Source: Zizania palustris (taxonomy: Eukaryota; Streptophyta; Magnoliopsida; Poales; Poaceae). Taken from it: a stretch of DNA of 64,000 bases. The notes under the pieces are model-generated. The model was not told where the DNA came from, did not search any database, and worked only from the letters and a program-made list of their open reading frames with translations. Of this stretch, positions 1 through 11,267 are shown piece after piece. The DNA is taken from NCBI GenBank assembly GCA_019279435.1, contig JAAALK010000082.1, positions 21,977,116-22,041,115 on the forward strand. The letters are read 5' to 3'. The translations under genes and the position numbers were made by a program. Within the stretch, counting starts at the first letter, position 1. Each line of letters starts with the position of its first letter.

Positions 1-1491
1 CGCGCCGCTGCCTTTTGGACATGCTTCCGAGGGACCCCCCTCCAGAGATGGGCAGGACCACTCTCTTGCCGCGGTCCTGCGGGTCTTCCTGCTTTGGTGG
101 TGGCATAACGTTGGCCATCGGCAGCCGCATGGGGGCTTCAAGGGCACCGGCTCGGGCCACAGCTTGTACAGGCTCCGACCGTGCTGGTGGTGGGGCTCGA
201 TCCGAAGCACCCCACCCCGCACTTCGTCCTAGGTATTCACCCCGAAGGGTTAACACCGACTTACAGTCCTTCGTGTCATGGCTCCTATTATCGCCATGCA
301 CACAGCAGAAAAAACTCTGGCGCCTGCCAGGCGCTCTCTCTTGAGGCTTCGGCGCTCCAGCTTGAAGTTTTGTGCCTGCTGGAAATTGGCAGGTGCCTTC
401 GGGACGGAAGGTGCAATGCTTAGCACCTCCGAACGGAAATGCTTCTTCCCCTGCTTGTACTCATTGAAGCGGTTGTCTTGTGGAGGTTGTAGAGGAGCTG
501 AGGCTTCGGGCTCCCTTTTGACTTCTCGGAGGGTGGGCGATGGTGCTTCAGCTCGCCGAAGACAGCCTTCCTCCGCCTTGGCATACTGTTCGAAGTATGC
601 CATGAGCTGCACCACAGACGTCACCGGCTTCCGATGGAGTTTGCTGAGGAGGTCGGGGTTTAGCACCCCTTCGCGGGCAGCATCGACTACCGAAGAGGTA
701 GACAGGCCCTTGATCTGTGATTTGGTGTGGGCGAAGCATGTGAAGTACTCCCAGAGTGTTTCTCCCAACCGCTGCTTCACCTGGAACAAACTTCCTGTGG
801 ACATCGGGGCCACGAAGGTTCCTTGGAAGTTGCTCACAAATTTCTTCTTCAGCTGCTCCCAAGAACTGATCGATCCTGGCTTCAGGGACCAAAACCAGCG
901 AAGTGCCACGCCTTCGAGGGCGAGGGGGAAGCATTTTGCCATAGTGCTTCGCACCCCTCCACTTGCTTCTATTGCCAGGGCATATGAGCGGGCGAACTCT
1001 CCGGGGTCCGATCCCCCGGAGTACTTGTGCAATTTCGAGGCCTTGAATCTGGGGTCGAAAGGCACTCTCTGTAAATTCGAATGTAGTGGAGACTCGCTAT
1101 CGAAGGATGCATTCTCGGTTTCCTCCGGGACTTGGATAACTTCTGGGAGATTGTGGGTACCACCGTCTTGAGGCCCTTCTGGAGTTTCAGTGGAAGCTTG
1201 AGTGCGGAGGCGATCAACGGCCTCTTGCCTCCACCTAGATACTTCCTCCTAAAGCCTGGCTAGTTGTGTAGCCTCGGTTTCGAGAGGGCCTTCGTCTTCG
1301 TCGGAGGGCACCTCCGGGTCTCGGGAGCTGACGTAGTCGGTCTGAAGCACCGTAGGAGGAGCCCGAGGGCCCCGGGGCACTCGACGCCCAGCAGTCTCGG
1401 CGGGAATCGCCGGATTAGCCGAGGGTCCGGCTCCTGTGGTCCGAGGGGACCTTCGGAGAGGACCCGAAGCCTGACTTCACTTAGGAGGCAT
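1..1491 (-). pseudogene. Gag (and start of protease region) of a Tat-type Ty3/gypsy retrotransposon, partial and broken
   Basis: This is the capsid/nucleocapsid gene of an LTR retrotransposon, read leftwards and cut by the window edge. The best-preserved stretch (1065-250) has the retrotransposon-gag signature (LALEGVALRWFWSLKPG, then FVAPMSTGSLFQVKQ) and matches the plus-strand copy at 49637-50897 and the copy at 61245-62300 almost residue for residue. The start codon, by alignment with those copies, is the ATG at 1491. Codon 5, Arg in the intact copy, is TGA here (CGA to TGA), so the ORF is closed at once. Bases 1-230 continue into the linker before the aspartic protease. Upstream in transcription come the primer-binding site and LTR at 1679-2195. 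This copy has no insertion at the site where the 49637 copy carries a solo LTR, so it shows the empty site (GGTAT, 232-236). Confidence 0.85.
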
Positions 1492-1678
1492 AGCTAGCCA
1501 CGAAGAGGTCTTGGAGACGGAGGACTTCGAACGACTCGGGAGGTCGAGTGAAGGCCTTCGGGCTGCACTAAGAAGCCCTTAACTGAAGGGTGCACGGAAT
1601 CTTGAGACTCCGAGGCTCCCTCCGTAAGTGCTCTTCGAAGTGCAGTCAGCAGCAGAGAACAAGCTTTTAGAACTTGGC

Positions 1679-1697
1679 TCCCCACGGACGGCGCCAA
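1679..1697 (-). other. tRNA primer-binding site of the left Tat element
   Basis: Directly inside the LTR, the minus strand reads TTGGCGCCGTCCGTGGGGA. The same sequence follows the LTRs at 49431 and, with one change (GCACCG), at 60747. This is the usual PBS position and sequence type for Tat-lineage Ty3/gypsy elements. It fixes the LTR edge at 1699. Confidence 0.75.
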
Positions 1698-1698
1698 C

Positions 1699-2195
1699 TG
1701 TTGGCGCAAATGTTACGCCAACAGGTTCTCTTAGATCAAGAATGGACAAACAAAGAGTTTGCGTTTTAGGACTACCTCGAGCCTCCGAATTGGATAATAA
1801 CTCGAGTGGTCCGAATGAGTGTGATGAATAACTTGTTTTGGATCCCCCTTTTACAGGGTACAAAAGGGGGGTATTTATAGGTAAAAAAGCATAAGGAAAA
1901 GACCTATTTACCCCTAGATTACAACCGACATAGTGGAAACTATTTGGTACCATAAACAAGGTTATATAAGGTAAAATACTACAAGGTAGATGGATAAGCT
2001 GGACATCCAATCAATCATGTCCTTTGGCTTCGAGGCCTCCATCTTCCATTCGGAGGGTTCTCCATGGCTTCGTATCGGTGCACCCTTCGGCGCGGCGACT
2101 CCTACTTCGAGCAACTGCTCCCTAGCTTCGGAGTCCTCCTCGGCCTCTGAAGGATTAATCTTTAAGCCCTGGAAATGGAGTAATTTCCCCCAACA
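1699..2195 (-). repeat. 5' LTR of the left Tat-type gypsy element (497 bp)
   Basis: On the minus strand it runs from TGTTGGGGGAAA to CGCCAACA, with a TATA-type box (CCTATAAATACCCCCC) near 1866-1881. Its partner in the window is the plus-strand LTR at 48935-49430 (496 bp), with the same ends and the same TATA region but diverged in the middle. The matching 3' LTR would lie left of the window. The LTR interrupts a copia gag ORF at 2196. Confidence 0.85.
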
Positions 2196-3184
2196 GCTAC
2201 CCTTTTAGCCACCTTGCCGCGCTTGCCCTTCACAAAGGGTTTCCTCTCCTTCTTGTGGTATTTGGGGCGCTCACTCTCATCTCTCTTCTTGAGTTTAGGA
2301 CAATTGGCCTTGATGTGAGAAGTGTCGCCACACTCAAAACAACCACTAAAACCACTTCTCCTCTGATCCCGTATTTCATGGTGAAAATGGGTGAACCTTC
2401 TGGCAATGAGAGCAAGCTCATCATCATCCAGAGTATCCACCTGCTCCTTAGTGACGGAGACCAGGGAGGACAAAGCAAAACCATCTGCAAGAACACAAGT
2501 GCCAGATGTGCTTGGTTCTGCAGTGGTGCCACGGCTAGTGCTTGAAACCAATGCCAATGGCTGTGGCAAGGAGTTCCTATGCACTGCAAGAGATGCCTTG
2601 GCAATCTCTGTGGACTTCAGCTTGCTGAAGAGCTCATCACAGGTCAATGTGTCATAACCTGCAGACTCCTCAATGCTGGATATCTTCACTTCCCATATGC
2701 TACGGTCAAGAGCATAGAGAAGCTTGATAGCCTTGTCATGATCATTGTAAGCAAGCGTCCCGTTGGACCGCAAGTTACTCACTATTGCATCAAAGCGAGA
2801 AAACATGGCATCTATGGATTCACCAGGTGCCTGCACAAAAAGCTGATACTGTTGATTGTATGTGCTTTGGCGCCTGGCCTTAATCTATGTAGAGCCCTCA
2901 TGAAAAATAGTGAGAGTGGTCCAAATTTCCCTAGCAGTCCTAAGGTGTTGCACCCTATCAAACTCACTTCTACTCAAACCAATGAACAGTATATTTCTAG
3001 CCTTCGGGTTGGCATTATACTGATCCTTTTCTGTTTGAGAGGTGTGAGTCTCAGGGATGGAGTATTGTGAGTCCACAATCTCCCAAATTGCATTTCCTTG
3101 GCTTAGCAAGTAAGCCTCCATGTGCACCTTCCAGTATGCAAAATCAGTCCCATCGAACAAAGGTATTTTACTAACTCTGTCCAT
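2196..3184 (-). pseudogene. Gag of a Sirevirus-like Ty1/copia element, truncated (copy A)
   Basis: The N-terminal part of a copia gag starts at ATG 3184 (MDRVSKIPLFDGTDFAYWKV, then MEAYLLSQG). It continues through a region like LYALDRSIWEVKISSIEES to a CCHC zinc knuckle (CFECGDTSHIKANC), and then is cut at 2196 by the Tat LTR. The frame changes near 2840-2885, so the gene was already damaged. It is homologous to the gag at 9784-10878 and, more distantly, to the long gag at 21721-24471. The 5' LTR of the same element lies at 3249-5289, and its primer-binding site (GCTCTGATACCA on the plus strand, complementary-type to initiator tRNA-Met) is at 3235-3246. No pol is left. Confidence 0.85.
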
Positions 3185-3248
3185 GTCACCAATAGATCAC
3201 AAAACCGGTTAAGGTCAACTGGTGATCTTAACCCGCTCTGATACCAAT

Positions 3249-5289
3249 TGTTGGACCGGAAACGGCGACCAGCGGGGGGGTGAATGGGAGCTTTTAAAAT
3301 TTCAGGCTAAAAATAGCCTTCTGTTTTAATTCAGTCTACTGCGGAACAGGCTTCGAACACAACCTTCGAAGTTCTGGTTCGGAGGTATTTTACAGCTCCG
3401 AAAACAGGCTTCGCAAGGACCAAAAGTTCGAGGCCAAGGAGACTTCGCTCCACCCACAACCCCGAAAAATCAACTCTGCTAAGTTAGTGCAGGCTCTGCA
3501 CACAGGGTGCTTCGAGCAGGCTTCGCACTTCACCCTTCGCAAGAGTGGACTACCCTCTGAGGACTTCGACCAAATACTTAGCGACAGCAACTGGTGCTGG
3601 GCTTCGTACTACGAAGGTCTAAACGCACACTTTACAGACTTCGCTAAGGGCTATGACACGGAAAGAAAAACGGGCTTCGATCAGTGCTTCGCTAGTAAAC
3701 AGCGAGGTCTATCCTCCAGTTACACAGAGCGAACGCACACTAAAAGGCACACTTCGCACAAACACCCTTCGCCCCAACAAGCTTCGGTGCACTACAAGCA
3801 GTCAATGCAGGCAGCGAGGTATGCAAACAAGCTCAAGCAAAATGAACACAAAAACAGGGGTTCGCTGCTTGAACAAGGAACACTAAAAATGAACTCACTG
3901 GATGAATACAAAGTGTGTGGTGGCTAGTACAGGAACTCAACAGTAAATGCTCAAAGTGTTAAATGTGACCTACCCCAGCCTCCACTATTTTTAGCCACTA
4001 TTCACCCATGTGAATTGACTACTTTACCCCTAGGGTTTCCACTGGTTTTGTCTCTATAGAACAGAGGGGTACAAAAGGTAGTCAACTTTTATTTGGAGGC
4101 TTCTCTGTCAGCTTTGCAGAGGGGACAGCGTCAGCTTTTTGCAGAGCAGACACTATCAGCCTTTACAGTCAGCCTTTACAGTCTTGGATTCTTCTGAAGC
4201 CCCTCTTCTCACGCGAGGGGTGCGGTAGCTTCGTTGAGAAGCCTTGAGCCTGACGGCCTTCGCTTCACCAAAGTCAGCCTCTGATACAGTGACGGTTTTG
4301 AGCCGAACCCGTCAAAGCCCTTGGACCTTCGCACCAACACCTTCGGAGTGGACCACCACAGCTTCGCAGCTTCTCCCAGCTCGAACTCCGTTAGTCCGTG
4401 TACCGAAGCCATGCATGGCCAAAGGTACCTCAAGTCAACCTTACTCCAAAGCCCCACCTTCGGAGTACCACCCTTCGAAGTCCCTCCTTCGTCCAAGGCC
4501 TTCGCATGAAGCATTCCATGAGCACTTCATCGCAGTGTCTCTCCCCGAGCACACTCCTCGACGAGCCTCACCCGGACCATGCCTTCGATGCACCTCGACT
4601 TCTGAGACCTTCGTCGGGTATACCTTCGAGTGTCTCCCTCCGGAGCACACTTCGAACACCTTGCCTCTGCTGAGGACTTGATCCACCATACTCCGAAGTC
4701 ACTCCTTCCGAAGTACCCTTCGAAGTGCCTCGCCTCCGAGGACTTTGTCTTGGGGTACCTTCACCCGGAGCCACGCTCCGCACTTACTGCCTTCTCTAGG
4801 CGCACCTCGACCCGAGGTCCGACCTCGACCCCTTCGCAGCCTTCGTGATGGAGCTCCCCACTCCCCTGGCATCAAGCCTCCCGCTTGACCCAGGTTCACT
4901 TGCTACGAACCGTCTGTCGCCTCCGAAGTCCCCTGCGCACCACAAACAAACAGACAAGTGTATCCAGTACCCCGGAGACCTCTCCGGGTAACAACCTTCA
5001 GCACACACTCTGGTGTACCGCCCAAAGTACCGAGACCTTCAGTACAACCCAGTCCTCGTGTACTGTCGGACTCCTCCGACAGGCACACTCCGCTGCAACA
5101 GCTGCAGCAACCAAACCCACCGAACCCTTCGGTGAAACAGCCTCTGAAGACCCCTTCGGAGAACCAACCTCCGAACCCCTTCGGAGGTACCCCTTCAAAA
5201 CAGAGGGTAAAATCCTGTCAATCACTTATCACAGACTCTGAAACCAACCCTTGGTTTCTCAGTTTGTCATCCTGAAGTGGGGTTTCCCA
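3249..5289 (-). repeat. 5' LTR of copia element A (about 2.0 kb), Sirevirus type
   Basis: On the plus strand it starts TGTTGGACCGGAAACGGCG, directly after the initiator-Met primer-binding site, and ends near GGTTTCCCA at 5289. It shares with the LTRs at 15242 and 11268 the opening block GCGACCAG..GGGGGGTGAATGG. It is very rich in CTTCG/CGAAG and TTCGAA words (3340-4800), like the 15242 LTR. Small ORFs inside it are low-complexity artefacts. It abuts the internal region of the Tekay-type element, into which it probably inserted. The left edge is firm, the right edge less so. Confidence 0.7.
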
Positions 5290-5460
5290 AGAAGACATGT
5301 ATTTTAGAGGGAATGCAACTAAATTTTATTTCTCAAAAAGTCTTGAACTTAGGCTATTACATGTTGATTTCTTATTTAGTCTTCACCCATGCCTTATATT
5401 TGACATGAGTGGCAATACAATCAAAACAATCAAATAGAAACAAACAACCGTAAACTACAT

Positions 5461-6264
5461 CTAAGGCAGCTCAGGGAAGGACTCGATCACTAGCTCGGTG
5501 GAGAGGATCGGTGTAGGGGTGGTGGAGCTGGAGGGCCCGGCTGGAGGGGCACTGTGGGAGATCCTCTTGGGCCTAGCCGAAGGGGTTTGGAGTGACTTCC
5601 GCTTGCGAGGCGAAAGGGGAGCGACCTCCTCTAGGTCCTTCTGCAACTCCTCTACCTAACGACGTAGATGTGCGGTGTCGGCAACGGCCTGGCACAAGAG
5701 CTCGTTCTAACGCCTCAACTCTTCTACCTCGACGGCCAAGTGGCGCCCCTGCTGAACCTGGTGGTGGAGATCGGCGTTCTCACGGTTCAGGCTTTCAAAC
5801 GAATGGCGGTAGTAGTCGATGGTGTCATGCTGGCTATCTGCGTCGAGGATAGCCTCTGTATGAAGACTGTCCATGGCCTCCAAGAGTCACATGGTGCGGG
5901 CGATGGAGGAGTTGCGCAGGGAGAGTGTGCTGACGTAGATGCTGCGATGGCTCCCTGGGGTGCGCATGGGCATGAAGCAGTAGGCGGTGTCGAGAAGCTG
6001 GCCGTCGTAGACCAACCACAGCTCGAAGAGGGCCTGGAGAGCAGCGTGCTGGCTGGCCACCATGAAGAAGGGTCCTCCGACTCTGTGGGTGTAGAACGCG
6101 GGCTGCGTGGTAAAGGGACGGATGATGACCGTGACCTCACAGTAGCTCTCATTCACATCGGGAAAGATCTCGTGGAACGCGGGCTCGTGCTCGAATCTGG
6201 GGAAGTCGATGAGCATGCGAAGCTCGTGGACGAAACTAGCCTCATCGCGGAGAGTCCCACTCAT
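5461..6264 (-). pseudogene. Short unidentified ORF of a Tekay-LTR element, with in-frame stops
   Basis: Starting at ATG 6264 (MSGTLRDEASFVHELRMLID), one frame runs about 268 codons to a stop at 5461-5463, but it is interrupted by TGA near 5884, TAG near 5709 and another stop just upstream of 5646. The first 125 residues look globular (FEHEPAFHEIFPDVNESYCE, then ALQALFELWLVYDGQLLD). The next part is a predicted coiled coil (HSFESLNRENADLHHQVQQG), followed by a basic Pro/Ser-rich tail (PRKRKSLQTPSARPKR). I do not recognise the family. It lacks a CCHC knuckle or any pol motif. It sits 150 bp inside a 3.4-kb LTR with an initiator-Met-type PBS (6401-6411), so it is the internal ORF of a non-autonomous LTR element. 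The bases between 5290 and 5460 show nothing coding. Confidence 0.5.
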
Positions 6265-6414
6265 GGTATGAACCGGTATCTACAAAAGAGAGAAATTTTT
6301 GTAAAAACTCTAGAAGATGAGGTAGTAATTAATTTGTAAGAAAATACGGTTAATATAAGTCCTAGGGTCAGGTCTGTTTGGCTTCCTACAGTCAAGTCGC
6401 CTCTAATACCATCT

Positions 6415-9400
6415 TGTAACGTCCCGATTTAATAAAACCGGGAATTTATTGAAATTCCATAGAAAATCAATAAATACAAAACGTTCATCACACGACTGCG
6501 TACAATACGCCAATCAATCATGGTTCGTATTCCATATTATTACAAAAGAGTTAAATGAAAAAGAAACTAATAAAATAAATCTTCTAGATGAACGTCTTCT
6601 TCCAGTCTCATGCCTTGACTGAGTCGCTACTCCAGACCTTCGCCCTCCTCGTAGAAGACTGCCTCTGGTGGTGTAAGTCAAGGGGGGTGAGTACAATCGT
6701 ACTCAGCAAGCCACCGAATGTAATTATAATGCCAAGTAATAACAAGGAAGGTAGTGGCTACTTTGGCGGAAAAGCATATTTGTACAACATTTAATGTAAG
6801 CAGATTATTAGTACAGCAATTTAAACATGAGTACACGCATCATCTTCTAACTCGAGGGGTACAGTCAGCCCACCCTCGCTCAACAGTCCTTACATGTCAT
6901 GAATTCCACAAACATTCAAGCAATAGTAAACTAACTGCGGTGTACATTGCCCAACCCACCCTTGACCGTGGGCACGACTTTTCGAAAATATTTAAACTCT
7001 GATCATAGGTGTACTACTGTACCCACAAGGCACTTGTTTCCCGCATACCGCAGTGTGTTAAATGACTCTTGTCACGAGAAATTCGTGCCAAAACCTTCAG
7101 CATGGAACACACCAATTCGATAACACCCTCTTATAGGTTTCATATGGTTTCCCAGTCACTTCGGGCCACACCATACCCCCCTTGAGCCTCGTCGGTACAA
7201 GTCACCCGCAAGTTGCCCCTTTCCCCCTCCACTATGGTGCTTCAAGTTGGTATGATCCATACCTCCAGTTAGGACTTACCCACTAGACTTGTGGTTAGTA
7301 CAGAAGTGCTTTGCAACAGATCCCGCAGACCGATCCTTATAGTGCCCTGGGTGCGACCAACCAATTCCTGAGCTTGCACCCGGAACCCACCATACTTATA
7401 TCATAGCCAACTCCAACAGAATCCAGAGACAAGAATAACGGGGAAATCATATAGTAGAATCCAACTATCTACGACTCGTTCTTTTATCCTATAGCAGTTG
7501 TGTTGGTACATTAGACACTAACTACTACAATATTGTAGAGTGACAAGGAGTTTAGGCTCAATAAGCATGGCTTGGGTTTACACACAAGGACGGGGATCTA
7601 ATAAATATAATTGAGGGCTTGAGATTAGACTAATGCAATATTATCCTATGAGTTATAGCGATATTTAAATAAAACATGGGCTCAATTATGATCAAAATGG
7701 GGGTTGTGACTTGCCTTGATCAGCAAATGGCGACGGTGGAACCTCGGGAAAATATTCCGGCTATTCGACGACGTCGTAATCTTCCGAAAGAAAATAAACA
7801 CGACATTCAATAAATAATCCAAAATCACCAATACAACATACATGTTTTTGTTGTATTAATTAAAGGGAAGGGAGCCTTAAATTCTATGAGATTATTACCT
7901 AATCATCTAAGATTAATTTTTTTAAGAGGTTTCTGAATTTTATAAATTGATATAAGTATTTTCCCTTTTTAATGGTGAATGAAAGTGTACAAAATAACCC
8001 TACCATTTTTATTGTATTAAAACAGTGAAATGAAGTCATTATGTCCTCTGAAATTAATATATGAATTTTCAAGATATATTCAGGAAGTTCTGGATTTTTA
8101 TTACATGAAATAATCATTTATCCTAAAAGGGTTTTTTACTTTATTATTTAATAAGAATGTGCAAAATAAACATATTGTTTTTATTGCATAAATGTGTAGG
8201 GAATAAAAAGATAAATTTTCCAGAATTAAAATGGTCAAATTTGGAGTTAAATTGAGCAAGTTATGAATTTTTAAAGCTTAAACATATTTTCTGAATTTTT
8301 ATTTAAACTAAAACAGGCTTGGGTCCACTGTGCGCGTGGTCCGGCCTGATCTGGACCGTCCGATCTGGTTCCAGCGGCCAGATGCGAGGCGGGGCGGTTT
8401 AAGGGGTGATCGACGGCTGTGAGTGCCCGATACCTCTTCAGCTCAAATCAAGGGCCACGATTAAATCCCATGGGGATTTAATCTGGGCCGTCAGATCGAA
8501 ATCGTGCGGCCCGCGAGGGATCCGGCACGGCACGCATAGAAGGGGTAAAATACCACTTCTTCTCTGTCTCCGGTGACGCAACGGCGACGGATTCCCAGCG
8601 ACGGCGAGGTCCTATGGCGCGTCTACAGCCAAAAATAGAAAGAGGGGCACATGGGGGACCCAGGCATACTGGCGGCGATGACGATGGGGCAGTGGCGGCG
8701 GTCGGCGACGTGAAGGGGGTGGTGGGATCCTCGGGTTCGATAGTGGCGAGGCAATCTAGAGGTGATCCGGCCCAACGGAGGTGGGGCCGGGGTAGAAGGG
8801 GCTTGCTGGAGTCGAAGCAGAGGGCGGGCGGATTTTTGGCATTGTAATGTGTCGGTAGCGCTTGGCTAGGGCTATCTCGGGGTGGTCGGGTTGCAGTGAG
8901 TGTCGAGGGCTCTTATAGGTTCGGCGGCGGCGGAAATGGAAGGCTTAATGGGGGAAACCGTGGAGAAACTTTCCAAGTCATCGGTGAGGTTTCCCTATCG
9001 CTCGGTTACCTGCCATACATGTGAATCCGCGTCGGCTTTTGGGGGAAACAGATCACCGGTGTTCGAGGAAAAGGATTCCGGGCCCAATTTAGCGAATGGC
9101 GGTGGCCGGCGGCGGGATTGGAGGAAAGAGGGCGCCGGTATGGAAGGGGGATCCCCTTCCATCAGAGAAGAAGGGCCTAACAGGTGGCCCCCACCTGTCA
9201 GCGGCCGAGCGCGAAACCAACAACACCGACAGGCGGGCCATGGCTGCTAGAGACCGAAGGAGAGGAGGGAGTGGCTGATGAGCGGGCCTGGGTGGGCGTG
9301 GGCGCGGAGGAGAGAGGGAGGGGGCGCAGACTAGCGGGCCTAGGATGTGTGCGACAGGGGCGCGCGGGGCAGAGGCTGACGGGTGGGCCGGCGTACTGCG

Positions 9401-9783
9401 GTGGGAGAGAGAAGAGGGCGGGGCGTGCCGACAGGGGGTCCCACTTGGCAGCGACACGGGCTTCAGACTGGGCTGGTCCAAGGAGGATTGAGGGTTGCGG
9501 CCCAATAAGATTTAAAATACATTTTCTATTTAAAATAGTACCAAAAATTAATTTATTTGTTTAGAGCTTGAAGTACTTTTGCTAAAATTTTGTAAAAATT
9601 CCTAAAAATATTTCTTGGCTCATAGATTTCATCATAAATTTTCCAGCTTCAAATCTTAAATATTTCTCCCTGTTTTGCTTTAATTGGGTTCTTTTAACTT
9701 TTTCTTCAATTGAATAATTCCTTTTTATTTCAGAAAATTTATTTCCCTCATTTTTATTTTATTTTTAATTCTGGGGTGTTACA
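6415..9783 (-). repeat. Tekay/Del-type long LTR (3.37 kb), 5' LTR of a minus-strand element
   Basis: On the minus strand it begins TGTAACACCCCAGAATT and ends GGGACGTTACA, then AGA and a PBS-like TGGTATTAGAG at 6401-6411, so this is a 5' LTR. The solo LTR at 50898-54259 is the same family in the opposite orientation: same TGTAACACCCC start, same length, and the same internal blocks such as the one around 6960-7450 matching 53250-53740. TGTAACACCCC ends and LTRs of about 3.4 kb are typical of Tekay/Del chromoviruses. ORFs in the GC-rich part (8600-9560) are not conserved as proteins. It interrupts the copia gag at 9784. Confidence 0.8.
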
Positions 9784-10878
9784 GTCTTCTTCTCCTTTTT
9801 CTCCTTCTTCTCTTTCTTGGGAGGGTCCTCTTCCTCCGAGCTTGGCTCCTCGCTTGACGTGCTGTCAATGTCGCTGAGTGCAGCCACGAAAGCTCTAGCC
9901 ATCCTTTTTGCCACTTTTCCTCTTTTGCCTTTGAAGAAGGGTTTTTTGTCTCTTTTTTGGTGTTTGAGTTCATGTTCATTCTTTGAGTTCAGTTTTGGGA
10001 AATTTGCTTTAATATGATTAAGATCACCACACTCAAAACACCCTCGAGAGCCTCCTCTTCTTTGATCTCTTCTATCATTGTAGAACCTAGTGAACTTTTT
10101 GACTATAAGAGCAAGCTCTTCATCGTCCAATGTGTCCAATTGTTTTTTTGTGATGAAACCAATGAAGACAAGGCAATGCCCCCAGAAAAAGCGCAAACTC
10201 CAGACACACTACCTCCAGATGAGGTACCACTGCCAGGACTGGAAAATAAAGAAATCGAAGGCAACAAAGATTTTTTAGCTCCCGGTCGAGATGTCTTGGC
10301 AATCTCGGTGGACTTAAGCTTACTAAAGAGTTCATCGCAAGTCAGAATGTCAAAGTTTGTCGACTCTTCAATACTAGAGATCTTCACCTCCCATATGCTA
10401 TGATCAAGAGCATAGAGAAGTTTGATCGCCCTATCATGGTCAGAGTAAGCCAAAGTCCCAATGGCGCAAATTACTAACAATCCCATCAAAACGCACAAAC
10501 ATGGCATCTATCGATTCGCTAGGGCCTTGCACGAATATTTGGTATTCTTGATTATACGTGCTCTACCTCCTAGCCTTAATCTGGGTAGTGCCTTCATGAA
10601 AAGTACTCAAGGTCATCCAGATTTCTCGTGTAGTCTGAAGGTGTTGGACCCTATCAAACTTGTTGCGACTCAGATTGATAAAAAATGTTTCTAGCCTTGT
10701 TATTACATTCATATTGTGCCTTCTCAGTCTCTGAGGTACGAGTGTCAGGTATCACATATTGGGATGCAACAATGTCCCAAATCGCACTTCCTTGGCTCAG
10801 CAAATAAGCCTCCATGCGCACCTTCCAATAAGCATAATCTCGACCATCAAACATTGGGATCTTGGTGTTCCTTTCCAT
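9784..10878 (-). pseudogene. Gag of a Sirevirus-like Ty1/copia element, truncated (copy C)
   Basis: The start by homology is ATG 10878 (MERNTKIPMFDGRDYAYWKV). The order is the same as in copy A: an N-terminal region, then IWEVKISSIEES, then a CCHC-type knuckle in which the last Cys is replaced (CFECGDLNHIKANF), then an acidic/lysine-rich stretch (SSEEPSSEEEDPPKK). The frame breaks near 10650 and again near 10200. A PBS-like CTCTAATACCA lies at 10931-10941, followed by TGTGGGATC (10944-10952), the first 9 bases of the LTR family seen at 11268. After that the sequence is Tat-element DNA, so almost all of this element's own 5' LTR is missing. The 3' side is cut by the Tekay-type LTR. Confidence 0.8.
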
Positions 10879-10952
10879 GTCGCCAAAAAGGATCACAAAC
10901 TGGTTAAGGTCAACTTGTGATCTAACCTGGCTCTAATACCAATTGTGGGATC

Positions 10953-11267
10953 AAAGATCCTGAAGTAGTCGGGGGCTTCTTAGTCCTCTTCGTAGTCTTG
11001 GTCTTTGGCTTCTTCCTCTATTTTGAAGCCCTCCAAGCCCGCTGCTCCTCTTGAAGCTTTGCCCAAGTTCGAAGCCTTATGGGGCTAGGCTCCGCTGCAA
11101 CCGACCTTCGTTCTTCATCAGAGTAGTCTGCGTCGGACCAGTCTATATACTCCGATGAGGAGGAGGATACCCCCATTACTTCTCCCTCTTTTTCCTCTTC
11201 TTTTATAAAAGAGAGTACTTCGTTAAGCATGTTGGGTGCAACTCTCCCTAAATCATCACTTCTCAAG
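10953..11267 (-). pseudogene. C-terminal piece of the Tat antisense ORF
   Basis: The minus strand encodes an acidic segment followed by RTWAKLQEEQRAWRASK. This matches LLTWAELQEEQKKLRASKKK in the equivalent position at 57514-57765. It is the last part of the aORF and is separated from the preceding part (13900-14430) by the solo LTR inserted at 11268. The function is unknown. The bases TCTCAAG at 11261-11267 recur at 13731-13737, marking the insertion. Confidence 0.6.

Noticed and set aside
3487..3927. 146-codon ORF in copia LTR A
   Set aside because: It lies wholly in the LTR, is made of CTTCG-rich low-complexity sequence, and has no similar protein block in the other LTRs.
8614..9564. Several GC-rich ORFs
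   Set aside because: They lie inside the Tekay-type LTR and are not conserved as protein in the second copy (50898-54259).
9778..9790. Target duplication for the Tekay-type LTR at 6415-9783
   Set aside because: The bases beyond 9783 (GTCTT) have no partner at 6410. The left side is the element's own PBS, so this is a 5' LTR, not a solo LTR.
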